Source of the DNA: Deltaproteobacteria bacterium RIFOXYD12_FULL_50_9
Lineage (GTDB): Bacteria > Desulfobacterota > Desulfobulbia > Desulfobulbales > CALZHT01
Direction of reading: 5' to 3'
NCBI GenBank assembly: GCA_001799225.1
Contig: MGTA01000102.1
Span: 1 to 6,906, forward strand
DNA length: 6,906 nucleotides
Positions 1 through 6,298 of this stretch are shown in pieces; position 1 is the stretch's first letter; every line of letters starts with the position of its first letter. The notes under the pieces are model-generated. The model worked only from the letters and a program-made list of their open reading frames with translations. It had not been told where the DNA came from and did no database searches. Both the position numbers and the translations under genes were made by a program.

Positions 1-2
1 AC

Positions 3-1385
3 ATGGGGACGATCATTGCCGGACCTGACGAGATTACCGATACCGAAATAGCCCAGAATTCAACAATATTTATCGATGCCGCTATACCGACAGCACGGGC
101 CTTGTTTGCCGAGCCCAGACACCCGTCCACCGGCCTCACCCTTGATCTCCGCCGCAACCCCTTAAACCCGGATCATTTGGCAATCCTTGTCTCGGCTAAC
201 AGCAGAGAAGAGGTTGGGGCGACAATCGGAAAGCTTGTTCACTATGGCAAATACAGTTTTTTACACTTCGAAGCCGGAAAACTCCTCGAAAAACGACCTG
301 GCGAAGCCAAGGATGGCGCAAGGTATGCTTTAAATCTACCGCCGGTCGGCATTGAAACCAGACAGAGCATTACCTATAGCGATATTTTGAAAAAACTGGC
401 GGACAAGAAGGTTGTCTATGTCGGCGAAGAACATACCAGATACGAGGATCACCAGCTCCAACTTCAGGTTATCCGCGGACTTTATGCCCAAAATCCGAAG
501 CTCAGCATCGGTATGGAGATGTTTCACAAGGCAGACCAGCAGACTATTGACGACTATATCGCCGCCAAAATCGACGAAACCACCTTTCTCCGACAGAGCA
601 AATACTTTGAGAAATGGGGGTTTGATTATCGCTACTATCGGGACATCATCAACTTTGCCCGCATCAACCGACTCCCGGTCATCGCCCTCAACCTTGATAA
701 ACAGATCGTCAGCAAGGTTTATAAAGAGAATGGAGTCTCGGCCTTAACAGCCCAGGAAAAAGAGGCCATCCCGGAAAATCGCGATCTGGATGTGCCCGGC
801 TATCAGAACCGAATTGCCGGGGTCTACAAAAACCACCGGCAGGATCCGCAGGAACCGGACCGCTTCAAGGCCTTCCTGCAGTCACAAGCCCTGTGGGACG
901 AAACCATGGCCGAAACCATAGCCACCTATCTGACCGCCCACCCGGAAGAACGAATGGTTGTAATTGCGGGCCAGGGCCATGTTGTCAAGAATGATGCCAT
1001 TCCGCCCCGGGTCGCCCGCCGTCTCGCTGTTGATCAGGCCATTATCGTCAATGCTGCTGACAAGGAGATCGATGCTGCCCTGGCCGACTTTCTGGTATTC
1101 CTCACCCCGGCTGAGTTGCCGCCCCCTGCTCTGCTAGGTGTTATTCTCAAAGAAGATAATGGCAACGTAATTGTCGAAAAGCTCTCACCGCACGGTGGAG
1201 CAAATCTGGCAGGCATAAAAGAAAAAGACATGATTGTGGCTCTGGACGACCATGAGATTAAAGTTATCGCCGACCTTAAACTATTGCTGCTTTACAAGAA
1301 AATCGGGGAGAAGGTTAACGTTCGGATCAAACGGCCAAGAACCTTTCTGGCGGATAAAGTGATAGTTATCGAGGTTGGATTGTAA
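3..1385 (+). CDS. ChaN-family haem-binding-like protein with C-terminal PDZ domain, 5'-partial
   Basis: The visible 460 residues form three parts. Residues 1-115 hold an uncharacterised segment with NPLNPDHLAILVSA and HYGKYSFLHFEAGK, which I recall, without a search, as following M1-type peptidase domains in related bacteria. Residues about 123-350 are a ChaN (Cofac_haem_bdg, formerly DUF399) domain: YVGEEHTRYEDHQ at 139-151, GMEMF at 170-174, QALWDETMAETI at 295-306 and GQGHV at 323-327. Residues about 375-445 are a PDZ domain (LLGVIL, then GGANLAGIKEKDMIVALDD). ChaN proteins are usually exported lipoproteins tied to iron or haem handling, and PDZ domains bind peptide C-termini. No signal peptide or ribosome binding site precedes the Met at base 3, which sits at the window edge, so the gene very likely begins further left. 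Its stop lies 4 bp from the stop of the convergent downstream gene. ChaN and PDZ calls are firm; substrate and location are inferred. Confidence 0.85.
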   Translation: MGTIIAGPDEITDTEIAQNSTIFIDAAIPTARALFAEPRHPSTGLTLDLRRNPLNPDHLAILVSANSREEVGATIGKLVHYGKYSFLHFEAGKLLEKRPGEAKDGARYALNLPPVGIETRQSITYSDILKKLADKKVVYVGEEHTRYEDHQLQLQVIRGLYAQNPKLSIGMEMFHKADQQTIDDYIAAKIDETTFLRQSKYFEKWGFDYRYYRDIINFARINRLPVIALNLDKQIVSKVYKENGVSALTAQEKEAIPENRDLDVPGYQNRIAGVYKNHRQDPQEPDRFKAFLQSQALWDETMAETIATYLTAHPEERMVVIAGQGHVVKNDAIPPRVARRLAVDQAIIVNAADKEIDAALADFLVFLTPAELPPPALLGVILKEDNGNVIVEKLSPHGGANLAGIKEKDMIVALDDHEIKVIADLKLLLLYKKIGEKVNVRIKRPRTFLADKVIVIEVGL

Positions 1386-1389
1386 CTGC

Positions 1390-3066
1390 TCACATCTTCT
1401 CTTCGTCCTCACTCCGCCAGTTGATGATATGTTGGGCGTTTCTGAATTCGATAATCGGCCGGTCATCCGTATTGATTTCACCAGGGAGCAAGGCATTAAT
1501 CTGCTCCTCTGCCATGGCCACGCTGAATTTATCTTGCAGGTATGGGAAGGAAGTTCCGATATTCTGAACCAATGCCTGGGGTGCCAGCTTAAACGGAGTC
1601 GGCGATCCAACCAGGATTATAAAATCTCCTTCCACGTACCAGGCAACCGCATGCTTGAAATTCCTCGAAAAAGTCCGGGCGACGATTTCGAGATCATCAT
1701 GGGTCATCAGAAAGAAATCCACCCAGACAGCCATAACACCATCATCCGCCAATCTCTGGCTGGCAAGGGAAAAGAACTCATCAGTCAAAAGACCGGCTGA
1801 AGCGCTCTCCACGGCCCAGGAAGGACTGGCGACGATCAAATCATATTTCCCCGGACTCATCAGCAGGTAGTTACGTCCATCTGCCCGGACATGATTGATC
1901 CGTGGGTCATCAAATAGATCAGGTTTTAAAAAACGACGATTAACATCAAGAATCCCTTCGCTCAACTCAACAGAATCGATATGTTGCACCGGAAACCTGG
2001 AGAGATGGGCCAGGGTATTACCGGAACCGAGCCCGATATTCAAGACCTTCTCAGCCCCACCCCCACCATGGCTGAAAAAAGGCAGATATGCTAACAGGGC
2101 AAAGCCTTTGTCATCACCAAACTCCCGTTTGCCGTTATTGGTCAAGGCCAACATCGTATCGGGCTGATGCAACGAATATTCGATCAAAGCCACATCACCA
2201 TCGACGCCCTCATTATGATAGATGACCTTGCTGTTTGCCTGATCACTAATCCGCTTATAGACATCATAAGCCATTTCATAGTCGCCGAACAGACAGGCAT
2301 TGTAATAACTGAAAAATGGGAAAAACGGAGTGGCTGTCAAGGAAGAAAAAGGGACCAGTACCAGCAGTACTGTAACCACAGCTATTATCTTCTTGACATC
2401 CCTGGAAAGAATCAAAATAACCAGGGCTGTAAATATATTGAGTGAGGCAGCTACAACAGCTGTTCCGTTAACCCCGATTCGCGGAATGAGCAAAAAACCG
2501 GCAACGGTTGAACCGATAATCGCACCAAAGGTGTTTATACCGTAAAGCAACCCGGCCTGCCGACCGACATCCTGGCCTTCGGCGGAAAACAGTTTAACCA
2601 CAAAGGGAAAAGTCATGCCCATCAGGGTGGTCGGTACGCCCATGATCAGAAAAATGATGACAAACTGAACAACTGAAAAAGAGCTGAAGGAGAGATGAAA
2701 AGAGTAAAAAGTCTTCATGTAGAGCGGGGTCAGGGCCATAATCACCGGAATGGTAACCAGACCCGCAACGCCAATTCCCATTTCGCAAAGAGCAAAAGCC
2801 AGGCCAAGCCGTTTTAAACGAGGAGCTAAAACCGCTCCCAGCCAGCCACCGATAGAGAGCCCGGTCATAAACGCGGCAAGCATAGTGGAAACGGCATAGG
2901 TGGAAGACCCCATGATGGTTGAGAGACAACGGGTCCAGACCACTTCATAAATAAGAGCGGCAGCGCCGGACAAACCAAAACCGACAAAAACCAACCGCAA
3001 TACCTTGATGTTGTGCCGAACGCCTGTTTTGCCTTCGCTGGCGATATCCATGTCACCTCTAATCAA
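1390..3066 (-). CDS. Polytopic membrane protein with spermidine-synthase-like C-terminal domain
   Basis: The 558-residue product has about seven hydrophobic segments (near 24-44, 57-80, 88-112, 128-155, 171-195, 203-220, 226-243), followed by a cytoplasmic Rossmann domain of the spermidine synthase/methyltransferase type. Key motifs are NNGKREFGDD at 310-319, the nucleoside-binding loop VLNIGLGSGNTL at 341-352, DSVELSE at 364-370, and the acidic C-terminal TDDRPIIEF at 533-541. Where true aminopropyltransferases carry a D-x-x-D-P catalytic signature, this protein has IVASPSWAVESASAGLLTDEFF (411-432), so spermidine synthesis is doubtful. The fold is firm but the substrate is unknown. The start given is TTG, with GAAGGTGG (3073-3080) six bases upstream. 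An ATG five codons later (first base 3051) has AGAGG only four bases away and is a fair alternative. The gene is divergent from the glycosyltransferase and convergent with the ChaN gene, so it is probably monocistronic. Confidence 0.85.
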   Translation of the reverse strand: MIRGDMDIASEGKTGVRHNIKVLRLVFVGFGLSGAAALIYEVVWTRCLSTIMGSSTYAVSTMLAAFMTGLSIGGWLGAVLAPRLKRLGLAFALCEMGIGVAGLVTIPVIMALTPLYMKTFYSFHLSFSSFSVVQFVIIFLIMGVPTTLMGMTFPFVVKLFSAEGQDVGRQAGLLYGINTFGAIIGSTVAGFLLIPRIGVNGTAVVAASLNIFTALVILILSRDVKKIIAVVTVLLVLVPFSSLTATPFFPFFSYYNACLFGDYEMAYDVYKRISDQANSKVIYHNEGVDGDVALIEYSLHQPDTMLALTNNGKREFGDDKGFALLAYLPFFSHGGGGAEKVLNIGLGSGNTLAHLSRFPVQHIDSVELSEGILDVNRRFLKPDLFDDPRINHVRADGRNYLLMSPGKYDLIVASPSWAVESASAGLLTDEFFSLASQRLADDGVMAVWVDFFLMTHDDLEIVARTFSRNFKHAVAWYVEGDFIILVGSPTPFKLAPQALVQNIGTSFPYLQDKFSVAMAEEQINALLPGEINTDDRPIIEFRNAQHIINWRSEDEEKM

Positions 3067-3072
3067 TTACAT

Positions 3073-3080
3073 CCACCTTC
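3073..3080 (-). promoter_or_regulatory. Ribosome binding site supporting a TTG start
   Basis: Read on the - strand, GAAGGTGG lies six bases before a TTG at 3066-3064 that opens the membrane/spermidine-synthase-like gene. The in-frame ATG at 3051-3049 has its own weaker purine run (AGAGGTG, 3054-3060), which is close to the start codon. Spacing favours TTG and codon preference favours ATG; the sequence does not settle it. Confidence 0.4.
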
Positions 3081-3119
3081 AGTTATACAGCCCAATTAGC
3101 TGAGCAGTATTAAAATCCA

Positions 3120-3250
3120 CCCCAAAAAATACTGGCCCCAAAAAACAGGTACAGCCTGAAAACCCTTGCCAGACAACATAACAGGTTATATTAGCAAATT
3201 AAAATATTATATCATCATGTAGTTCAATAGTAAATATTACCCCCAAAAAA
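3120..3250. repeat. Three direct copies of a C4A6 motif
   Basis: CCCCAAAAAA occurs at 3120-3129, 3136-3145 and 3241-3250, all in the same orientation. The first two start 16 bp apart and the third starts 105 bp after the second. Each copy is a run of C followed by an A-tract, so it could be a protein-binding element or an intrinsically curved segment. It could also be a chance product of a low-complexity spacer. No known operator was recognised. Confidence 0.4.
3166..3194 (+). promoter_or_regulatory. Candidate sigma70 promoter for the glycosyltransferase gene
   Basis: TTGCCA at 3166-3171 matches five of six bases of the -35 consensus. Downstream lie TATATT at 3187-3192 (five of six matches to the -10 box, 15 bp spacer) and TATTAG at 3189-3194 (four of six, 17 bp spacer). 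Transcription from here would give a leader of roughly 115 bases before the ATG at 3316. This is a consensus match by eye in AT-rich DNA, so it is weak evidence. Confidence 0.3.
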
Positions 3251-3315
3251 TTCGGCAAAATAAAACCATATCTCCCTTGCTTTCGGCTAACACATCAGCT
3301 TATGTTGCAGACAGC

Positions 3316-4119
3316 ATGAAGATCTCCCTGATAATCACGACATTTAATTGGAAAGAAGCCTTACGCCTGGCAATACTGCACGCTTTTGCTCAATCCAGGC
3401 GGCCGGACCAAATCATTATTGCTGATGATGGTTCAAGCGATGGCACTGCGGAAACGGTCAACAAAATCGCCCGGGAATCCCCCGTTCCCATAATTTACTT
3501 ATGGCAGGAAGACCTGGGGTTCCGAGCCGCCCTTTCCCGAAACCGGGCTATTGCAAAGGCTGCAGGCGATTATATCGTCTTGATTGACGGCGATATCCTC
3601 ATCAGCCCGCATTTTATTGAAGATCACATGCAGATCGCCCGGCCTGGTTTTTTTGTCCAAGGATCTCGGGTCATATTAGGTAAAGAGCTGACTAATCAAA
3701 TTCTTAAAGGACAAAGCAGCCAACTCTCTTTTTTTCAGCCCGGGCTTTCTAATCGCCAGAACATGATTCGTTGGCAGCCGTTATCCGTTCTTTTTTCAAA
3801 ACAGAGTAATTCCATGAACGGTATAAAAACCTGCAACTTTGCCTTCTGGCGGCAGGATGCAATTCAGGTGAATGGCTTCAACGAAGATTTTATAGGCTGG
3901 GGAAGAGAGGACAGCGAATTTGCCGCCCGTTTGTTGAACAAAGGATTAGTTCGTAAAACAGTGCGATTCCAGGCAAAGGCAATGCATCTTTATCATGAGA
4001 TATGTTCGCGGAAAAGTCTTGAGAGTAACGATCTGTTACTAAAAAATACGCTAAGCCAAAAGCTGATCTGGTGTAATAACGGGATTGATAAACATCTCAA
4101 CCGCCCCTCTGATCCTTGA
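3316..4119 (+). CDS. Family 2 glycosyltransferase (GT-A fold) of surface polysaccharide synthesis
   Basis: The 267-residue protein opens with the GT2 signature MKISLIITTFNW, followed by IIIADDGSSDGT (nucleotide-sugar binding), the segment WQEDLGFRAALSRNRAI, and the metal-binding DxD-type motif LIDGD. The C-terminal third carries NGIKTCNFAFWRQDAI and GFNEDFIGWGREDSEFAARLLNKG, the galactosyltransferase-like (Glyco_transf_7C) motif that supplies the catalytic acidic residues in this group. It has no membrane segment, so it is probably a cytoplasmic or membrane-associated enzyme adding one sugar to a lipid-linked or LPS-core acceptor. Donor and acceptor cannot be read from the sequence. The start chosen is the ATG at 3316 because the GT2 strand begins directly after it. 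A TTG at 3277 would add 13 residues unlike the family and has no ribosome binding site; the ATG itself has only a weak one. The 3' end overlaps the convergent rmlD by 23 bp. Confidence 0.9.
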   Translation: MKISLIITTFNWKEALRLAILHAFAQSRRPDQIIIADDGSSDGTAETVNKIARESPVPIIYLWQEDLGFRAALSRNRAIAKAAGDYIVLIDGDILISPHFIEDHMQIARPGFFVQGSRVILGKELTNQILKGQSSQLSFFQPGLSNRQNMIRWQPLSVLFSKQSNSMNGIKTCNFAFWRQDAIQVNGFNEDFIGWGREDSEFAARLLNKGLVRKTVRFQAKAMHLYHEICSRKSLESNDLLLKNTLSQKLIWCNNGIDKHLNRPSDP

Positions 4120-4972
4120 CATCCTGCAACATCTTGCGGAGATTAACCCGCCAGTGCAGTGGGCAAAGCTGCATGGCTGTACAGGTTGAGGTCTTATCAA
4201 GAACGCTGTATGGCGGTCGCCGCGCTTTGGTAGGATAGCTGTCGGTCCGAATTGGTATAATCGGGACAGCCCTGACTAACAGACCTAATCGTAGCGCCTC
4301 TTCCTGTACTGCTACAGCCAGATCATACCAGGAGGCCACTCCGGCATCGGTCCAGTGAAAAATACCGACAAGATCAAGGCCGGCAATACGCCAGACCGCC
4401 TGCGCCAGACTGCCTGCCCATGTTGGAGTACCAACCTGATCAGCCACCACCCGAACAGAATCGCGTTCTGCCATCAGGCCCAGCATGGTTTTTACAAAGT
4501 TCCTGCCATGCGCCGAATACACCCACGCCGTCCGGATGACAGCGGTCTTGTCGGCCAGAATGGCAAGCACCCGTTGTTCACCAAGCAGTTTGCTTGCCCC
4601 ATACTCCCCTAAAGGGTTGGGACGATCATTTTCCAGATAAGGTTCAGATTTTCTGCCGTCAAAAATAAAATCGGTCGAGATGTGAACGAGGCGGCTGCCA
4701 ACCGAACGGGCAGCTATGGCAAGATTTTCAGCACCCCGGGCATTAACTGCATAGGCCTGCTCCCTTTCATCCTCACTACGATCAACAGCGGTATAGGCAG
4801 CCGCATTAATAATGATATCCGGCCGAACATCTGTGACAACCGTCTCAACCTGAGTAGCGTCCTGGATATCCAGTTCGGCTCTTCCACAGGCTGTAACCTG
4901 CATCTCTTCAGGGATAATGCGAAGCAACTCCCAGCCCAGTTGGCCGGTCGCTCCTGCAAGAAGGACTCTCAT
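4097..4972 (-). CDS. rfbD: dTDP-4-dehydrorhamnose reductase RmlD (RfbD)
   Basis: This enzyme catalyses the last step to dTDP-L-rhamnose, the NAD(P)H-dependent reduction of dTDP-4-dehydro-6-deoxy-L-mannose in the cytoplasm. The 291-residue length is normal for the family. Visible are the Rossmann loop GATGQLG at 7-13, NAAAYTAVD at 56-64, STDFIFDG at 99-106 and YGASK at 124-128, giving the short-chain dehydrogenase triad T100, Y124, K128. RTAWVYS (147-153) and DQVGTPTWA (178-186) are also typical. The start ATG has GGAG (4979-4982) six bases upstream. It lies 67 bp downstream of rmlA on the same strand, so the two are probably co-transcribed. The last codons overlap the 3' end of the convergent glycosyltransferase gene. 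The second residue of the usual STDYVFDG motif is changed conservatively to F; nothing suggests loss of function. Confidence 0.95.
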   Translation of the reverse strand: MRVLLAGATGQLGWELLRIIPEEMQVTACGRAELDIQDATQVETVVTDVRPDIIINAAAYTAVDRSEDEREQAYAVNARGAENLAIAARSVGSRLVHISTDFIFDGRKSEPYLENDRPNPLGEYGASKLLGEQRVLAILADKTAVIRTAWVYSAHGRNFVKTMLGLMAERDSVRVVADQVGTPTWAGSLAQAVWRIAGLDLVGIFHWTDAGVASWYDLAVAVQEEALRLGLLVRAVPIIPIRTDSYPTKARRPPYSVLDKTSTCTAMQLCPLHWRVNLRKMLQDVKDQRGG

Positions 4973-5039
4973 CTAATTCTCCGCTATCTTCCAACCCGGC
5001 ATGATTGTGAAAAAAACAAAATTCGGGCGGGGATAAAAT

Positions 5040-5918
5040 TCATGCCCAAGTACCGTCGCGTAAAATCTGCAGGAGATATTGTCCGTAACCATTTTTTTTC
5101 ATTGGTTCTGCCAGACGTTCCAGTTGCGCGGCATCAATAAACCGCATTCTGTAAGCTATCTCTTCGATACAGGCAATTTTTAAACCCTGCCGGTCTTCCA
5201 TAACTTTAATGTAATTGGCCGCATCAAGTAACGAGGCGTGCGTCCCGGTATCCAGCCAGGCAGTACCACGGCCAAGCAACTCGACGCTCAAACCACCCTG
5301 CCTGAGATAGTATTTATTTACATCTGTTATTTCCAACTCACCGCGGGCCGATGCTTTCAAGCCCTTGGCGATCCCAACGACATCATTATCATAAAAATAA
5401 AGTCCGGTCACCGCATAATTGGATTTAGGATTTATCGGCTTCTCCTCGATATCAACCGCCTTGCCTTTGTCATCAAAGGAAATAACCCCGTATCGACTAG
5501 GATCACGGACATAATAACCGAATACTGTTGCCCCTTTCTCTCTTTTAGCTACCTCAAGCACGGTTTTACTCAGGCCGTGGCCATAAAATATATTGTCCCC
5601 CAGAACAAGACAAACCGGATGTGAACCAATAAAGTCGGAGCCGACCCAAAATGCATGGGCAATCCCCTCAGGTTTATGCTGCACAACATATTTAAGCGAA
5701 ATACCTAACTGACTTCCATCGCCTAATAGCCGCTGAAACTGACTCTGATCTTCAGGAGTGGTTATTATCAGGATCTCACGGATACCGGCAAACATCAAAA
5801 TAGAGAGCGGATAATAGACCATCGGTTTATCGTAAACCGGCATCAACTGCTTGCTGACCGATCTGGTCAATGGATAAAGTCGGGTTCCAGTCCCGCCGGC
5901 CAAGATAATTCCTTTCAT
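5040..5918 (-). CDS. rfbA: Glucose-1-phosphate thymidylyltransferase RmlA (RfbA)
   Basis: RmlA makes dTDP-glucose from dTTP and glucose-1-phosphate and is the committed, usually feedback-inhibited, first step to dTDP-L-rhamnose. The product from the ATG at 5918 is 292 residues, the family's normal length. It contains the nucleotidyltransferase loop LAGGTGTRLYPLT (6-18), SKQLMPVYDKPM (21-32), LGDNIFYGHG, IEEKPINPKSNYAVTGLYF, ARGELEITDVN and GTAWLDTGTH, all close to the enterobacterial enzymes as I remember them. An upstream in-frame GTG at 5930 overlaps the Shine-Dalgarno sequence AAGGAG and is rejected as the start. It heads a two-gene unit with rmlD and is divergent from rnfC across a 380 bp AT-rich spacer. 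The paralogue RffH of enterobacterial common antigen synthesis is very similar, but adjacency to rmlD favours RmlA. Confidence 0.96.
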   Translation of the reverse strand: MKGIILAGGTGTRLYPLTRSVSKQLMPVYDKPMVYYPLSILMFAGIREILIITTPEDQSQFQRLLGDGSQLGISLKYVVQHKPEGIAHAFWVGSDFIGSHPVCLVLGDNIFYGHGLSKTVLEVAKREKGATVFGYYVRDPSRYGVISFDDKGKAVDIEEKPINPKSNYAVTGLYFYDNDVVGIAKGLKASARGELEITDVNKYYLRQGGLSVELLGRGTAWLDTGTHASLLDAANYIKVMEDRQGLKIACIEEIAYRMRFIDAAQLERLAEPMKKNGYGQYLLQILRDGTWA

Positions 5919-5929
5919 ATGCCTGCCCA

Positions 5930-5935
5930 CTCCTT
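5930..5935 (-). promoter_or_regulatory. Shine-Dalgarno sequence of rmlA (fixes its start)
   Basis: On the - strand AAGGAG lies 11 bases before the ATG at 5918-5916. The spacing is slightly long but usable. The competing GTG (5930-5928) begins inside or directly at this element and so cannot use it. Confidence 0.6.
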
Positions 5936-6075
5936 ATTGAAAATCCGGATAAGTCATCAAGTTAATATATAGGAAAAATTCAACATAATAATTTATCCTA
6001 ATTAGACATAATTATAAAGTGAAATATTCGTTTATAGCTCCTCAATGGATACCACAAAAGTTAGAACTAAAATAA

Positions 6076-6182
6076 TAGCCCATTTCCCCTTTACAAAATA
6101 AAACAAATCGAATTATATATCCGACTTTAAAATTAAATGGATTCAAAAAATCCACTAACCACCATTTTAAATAAATGGGCTA
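6076..6182. repeat. Perfect 10 bp inverted repeat enclosing two short hairpins
   Basis: TAGCCCATTT at 6076-6085 is the exact reverse complement of AAATGGGCTA at 6173-6182, with 87 bp between. Inside lie two small perfect stem-loops of the same geometry (6 bp stem, 5 base loop): TGGATT/AATCCA at 6138-6154 and CCATTT/AAATGG at 6162-6178. The 6173-6178 segment can pair either with 6162-6167 or, as part of the longer arm, with 6080-6085, so the two structures exclude each other. Short repeats are expected in AT-rich DNA, so function is unproven. Confidence 0.4.
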
Positions 6183-6192
6183 CAACTATACG

Positions 6193-6228
6193 AGCTTGCC
6201 GTTTTTCAAACAAGCTATAAGATTTTTT
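6193..6228 (+). terminator. Weak hairpin followed by a T-run upstream of rnfC
   Basis: AGCTTG (6193-6198) and CAAGCT (6211-6216) are inverted repeats separated by 12 bases; an inner GTTT/AAAC pairing is also possible. Six T residues follow at 6223-6228, but six bases after the stem rather than directly. It resembles a poor intrinsic terminator or attenuator pointing toward rnfC. No + strand gene upstream in the spacer needs terminating. It also overlaps the best rightward promoter match, so an operator or chance structure is as likely. Confidence 0.2.
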
Positions 6229-6298
6229 ATTGCGCTGCTGGAATGTAATATCGCTTGAGTAACTTAATTTCTATCAGCCAAGGGAACAGCTGTCTGCC

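Larger units (their letters stand above)
3067..3315. other. AT-rich divergent intergenic spacer
   Basis: This spacer separates the - strand membrane protein gene from the + strand glycosyltransferase gene. It contains no credible coding sequence. It holds three copies of CCCCAAAAAA, a candidate sigma70 promoter facing right, and otherwise A+T-rich DNA without a strong hairpin. Both flanking genes must be transcribed outward from here unless they have internal promoters. Confidence 0.6.
5919..6298. other. Gene-free AT-rich divergent spacer between rmlA and rnfC
   Basis: About 380 bp without a credible coding sequence on either strand and clearly richer in A+T than its neighbours. It must carry the promoters of the rmlA-rmlD unit (leftward) and of rnfC (rightward), but no promoter here is strong enough to call with confidence. 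The best rightward match is TTGCCG (6196-6201) and TAAGAT (6218-6223) with a 16 bp spacer, four of six consensus bases each. The right half holds a group of inverted repeats listed separately. Confidence 0.6.

Noticed and set aside
1375..1800. 141-codon open frame on the + strand
   Set aside because: It lies wholly antisense to the C-terminal part of the spermidine-synthase-like gene, whose motifs are clear, and its translation shows no recognisable domain. The same applies to the + strand frames at 1655-1870, 1895-2167, 2167-2445 and 2330-2545.
3277..3315. TTG start adding 13 residues to the glycosyltransferase
   Set aside because: No ribosome binding site precedes the TTG and the extra residues do not belong to the GT2 fold, which starts directly at the ATG at 3316.
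4973..5039. Possible remnant of rmlC between rmlA and rmlD
   Set aside because: The 67 bp gap is too short and shows no epimerase motif in any frame; only the rmlD ribosome binding site is recognisable.
4682..5140. 152-codon open frame on the + strand spanning the rmlD-rmlA gap
   Set aside because: It is antisense to the 5' end of rmlD and the 3' end of rmlA, has no family motif, and only exists because the 67 bp gap lacks a stop in that frame.
6240..6254. Sigma54-type -24/-12 promoter before rnfC
   Set aside because: GG at 6240-6241 and GC at 6253-6254 are 11 rather than 10 bases apart and the flanking bases do not match the consensus.
5919..6298. Insertion sequence, attachment site or CRISPR array in the large AT-rich spacer
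   Set aside because: There is no transposase fragment, no terminal inverted repeat with flanking target duplication, and no regularly spaced repeat; the inverted repeats present are short and irregular.
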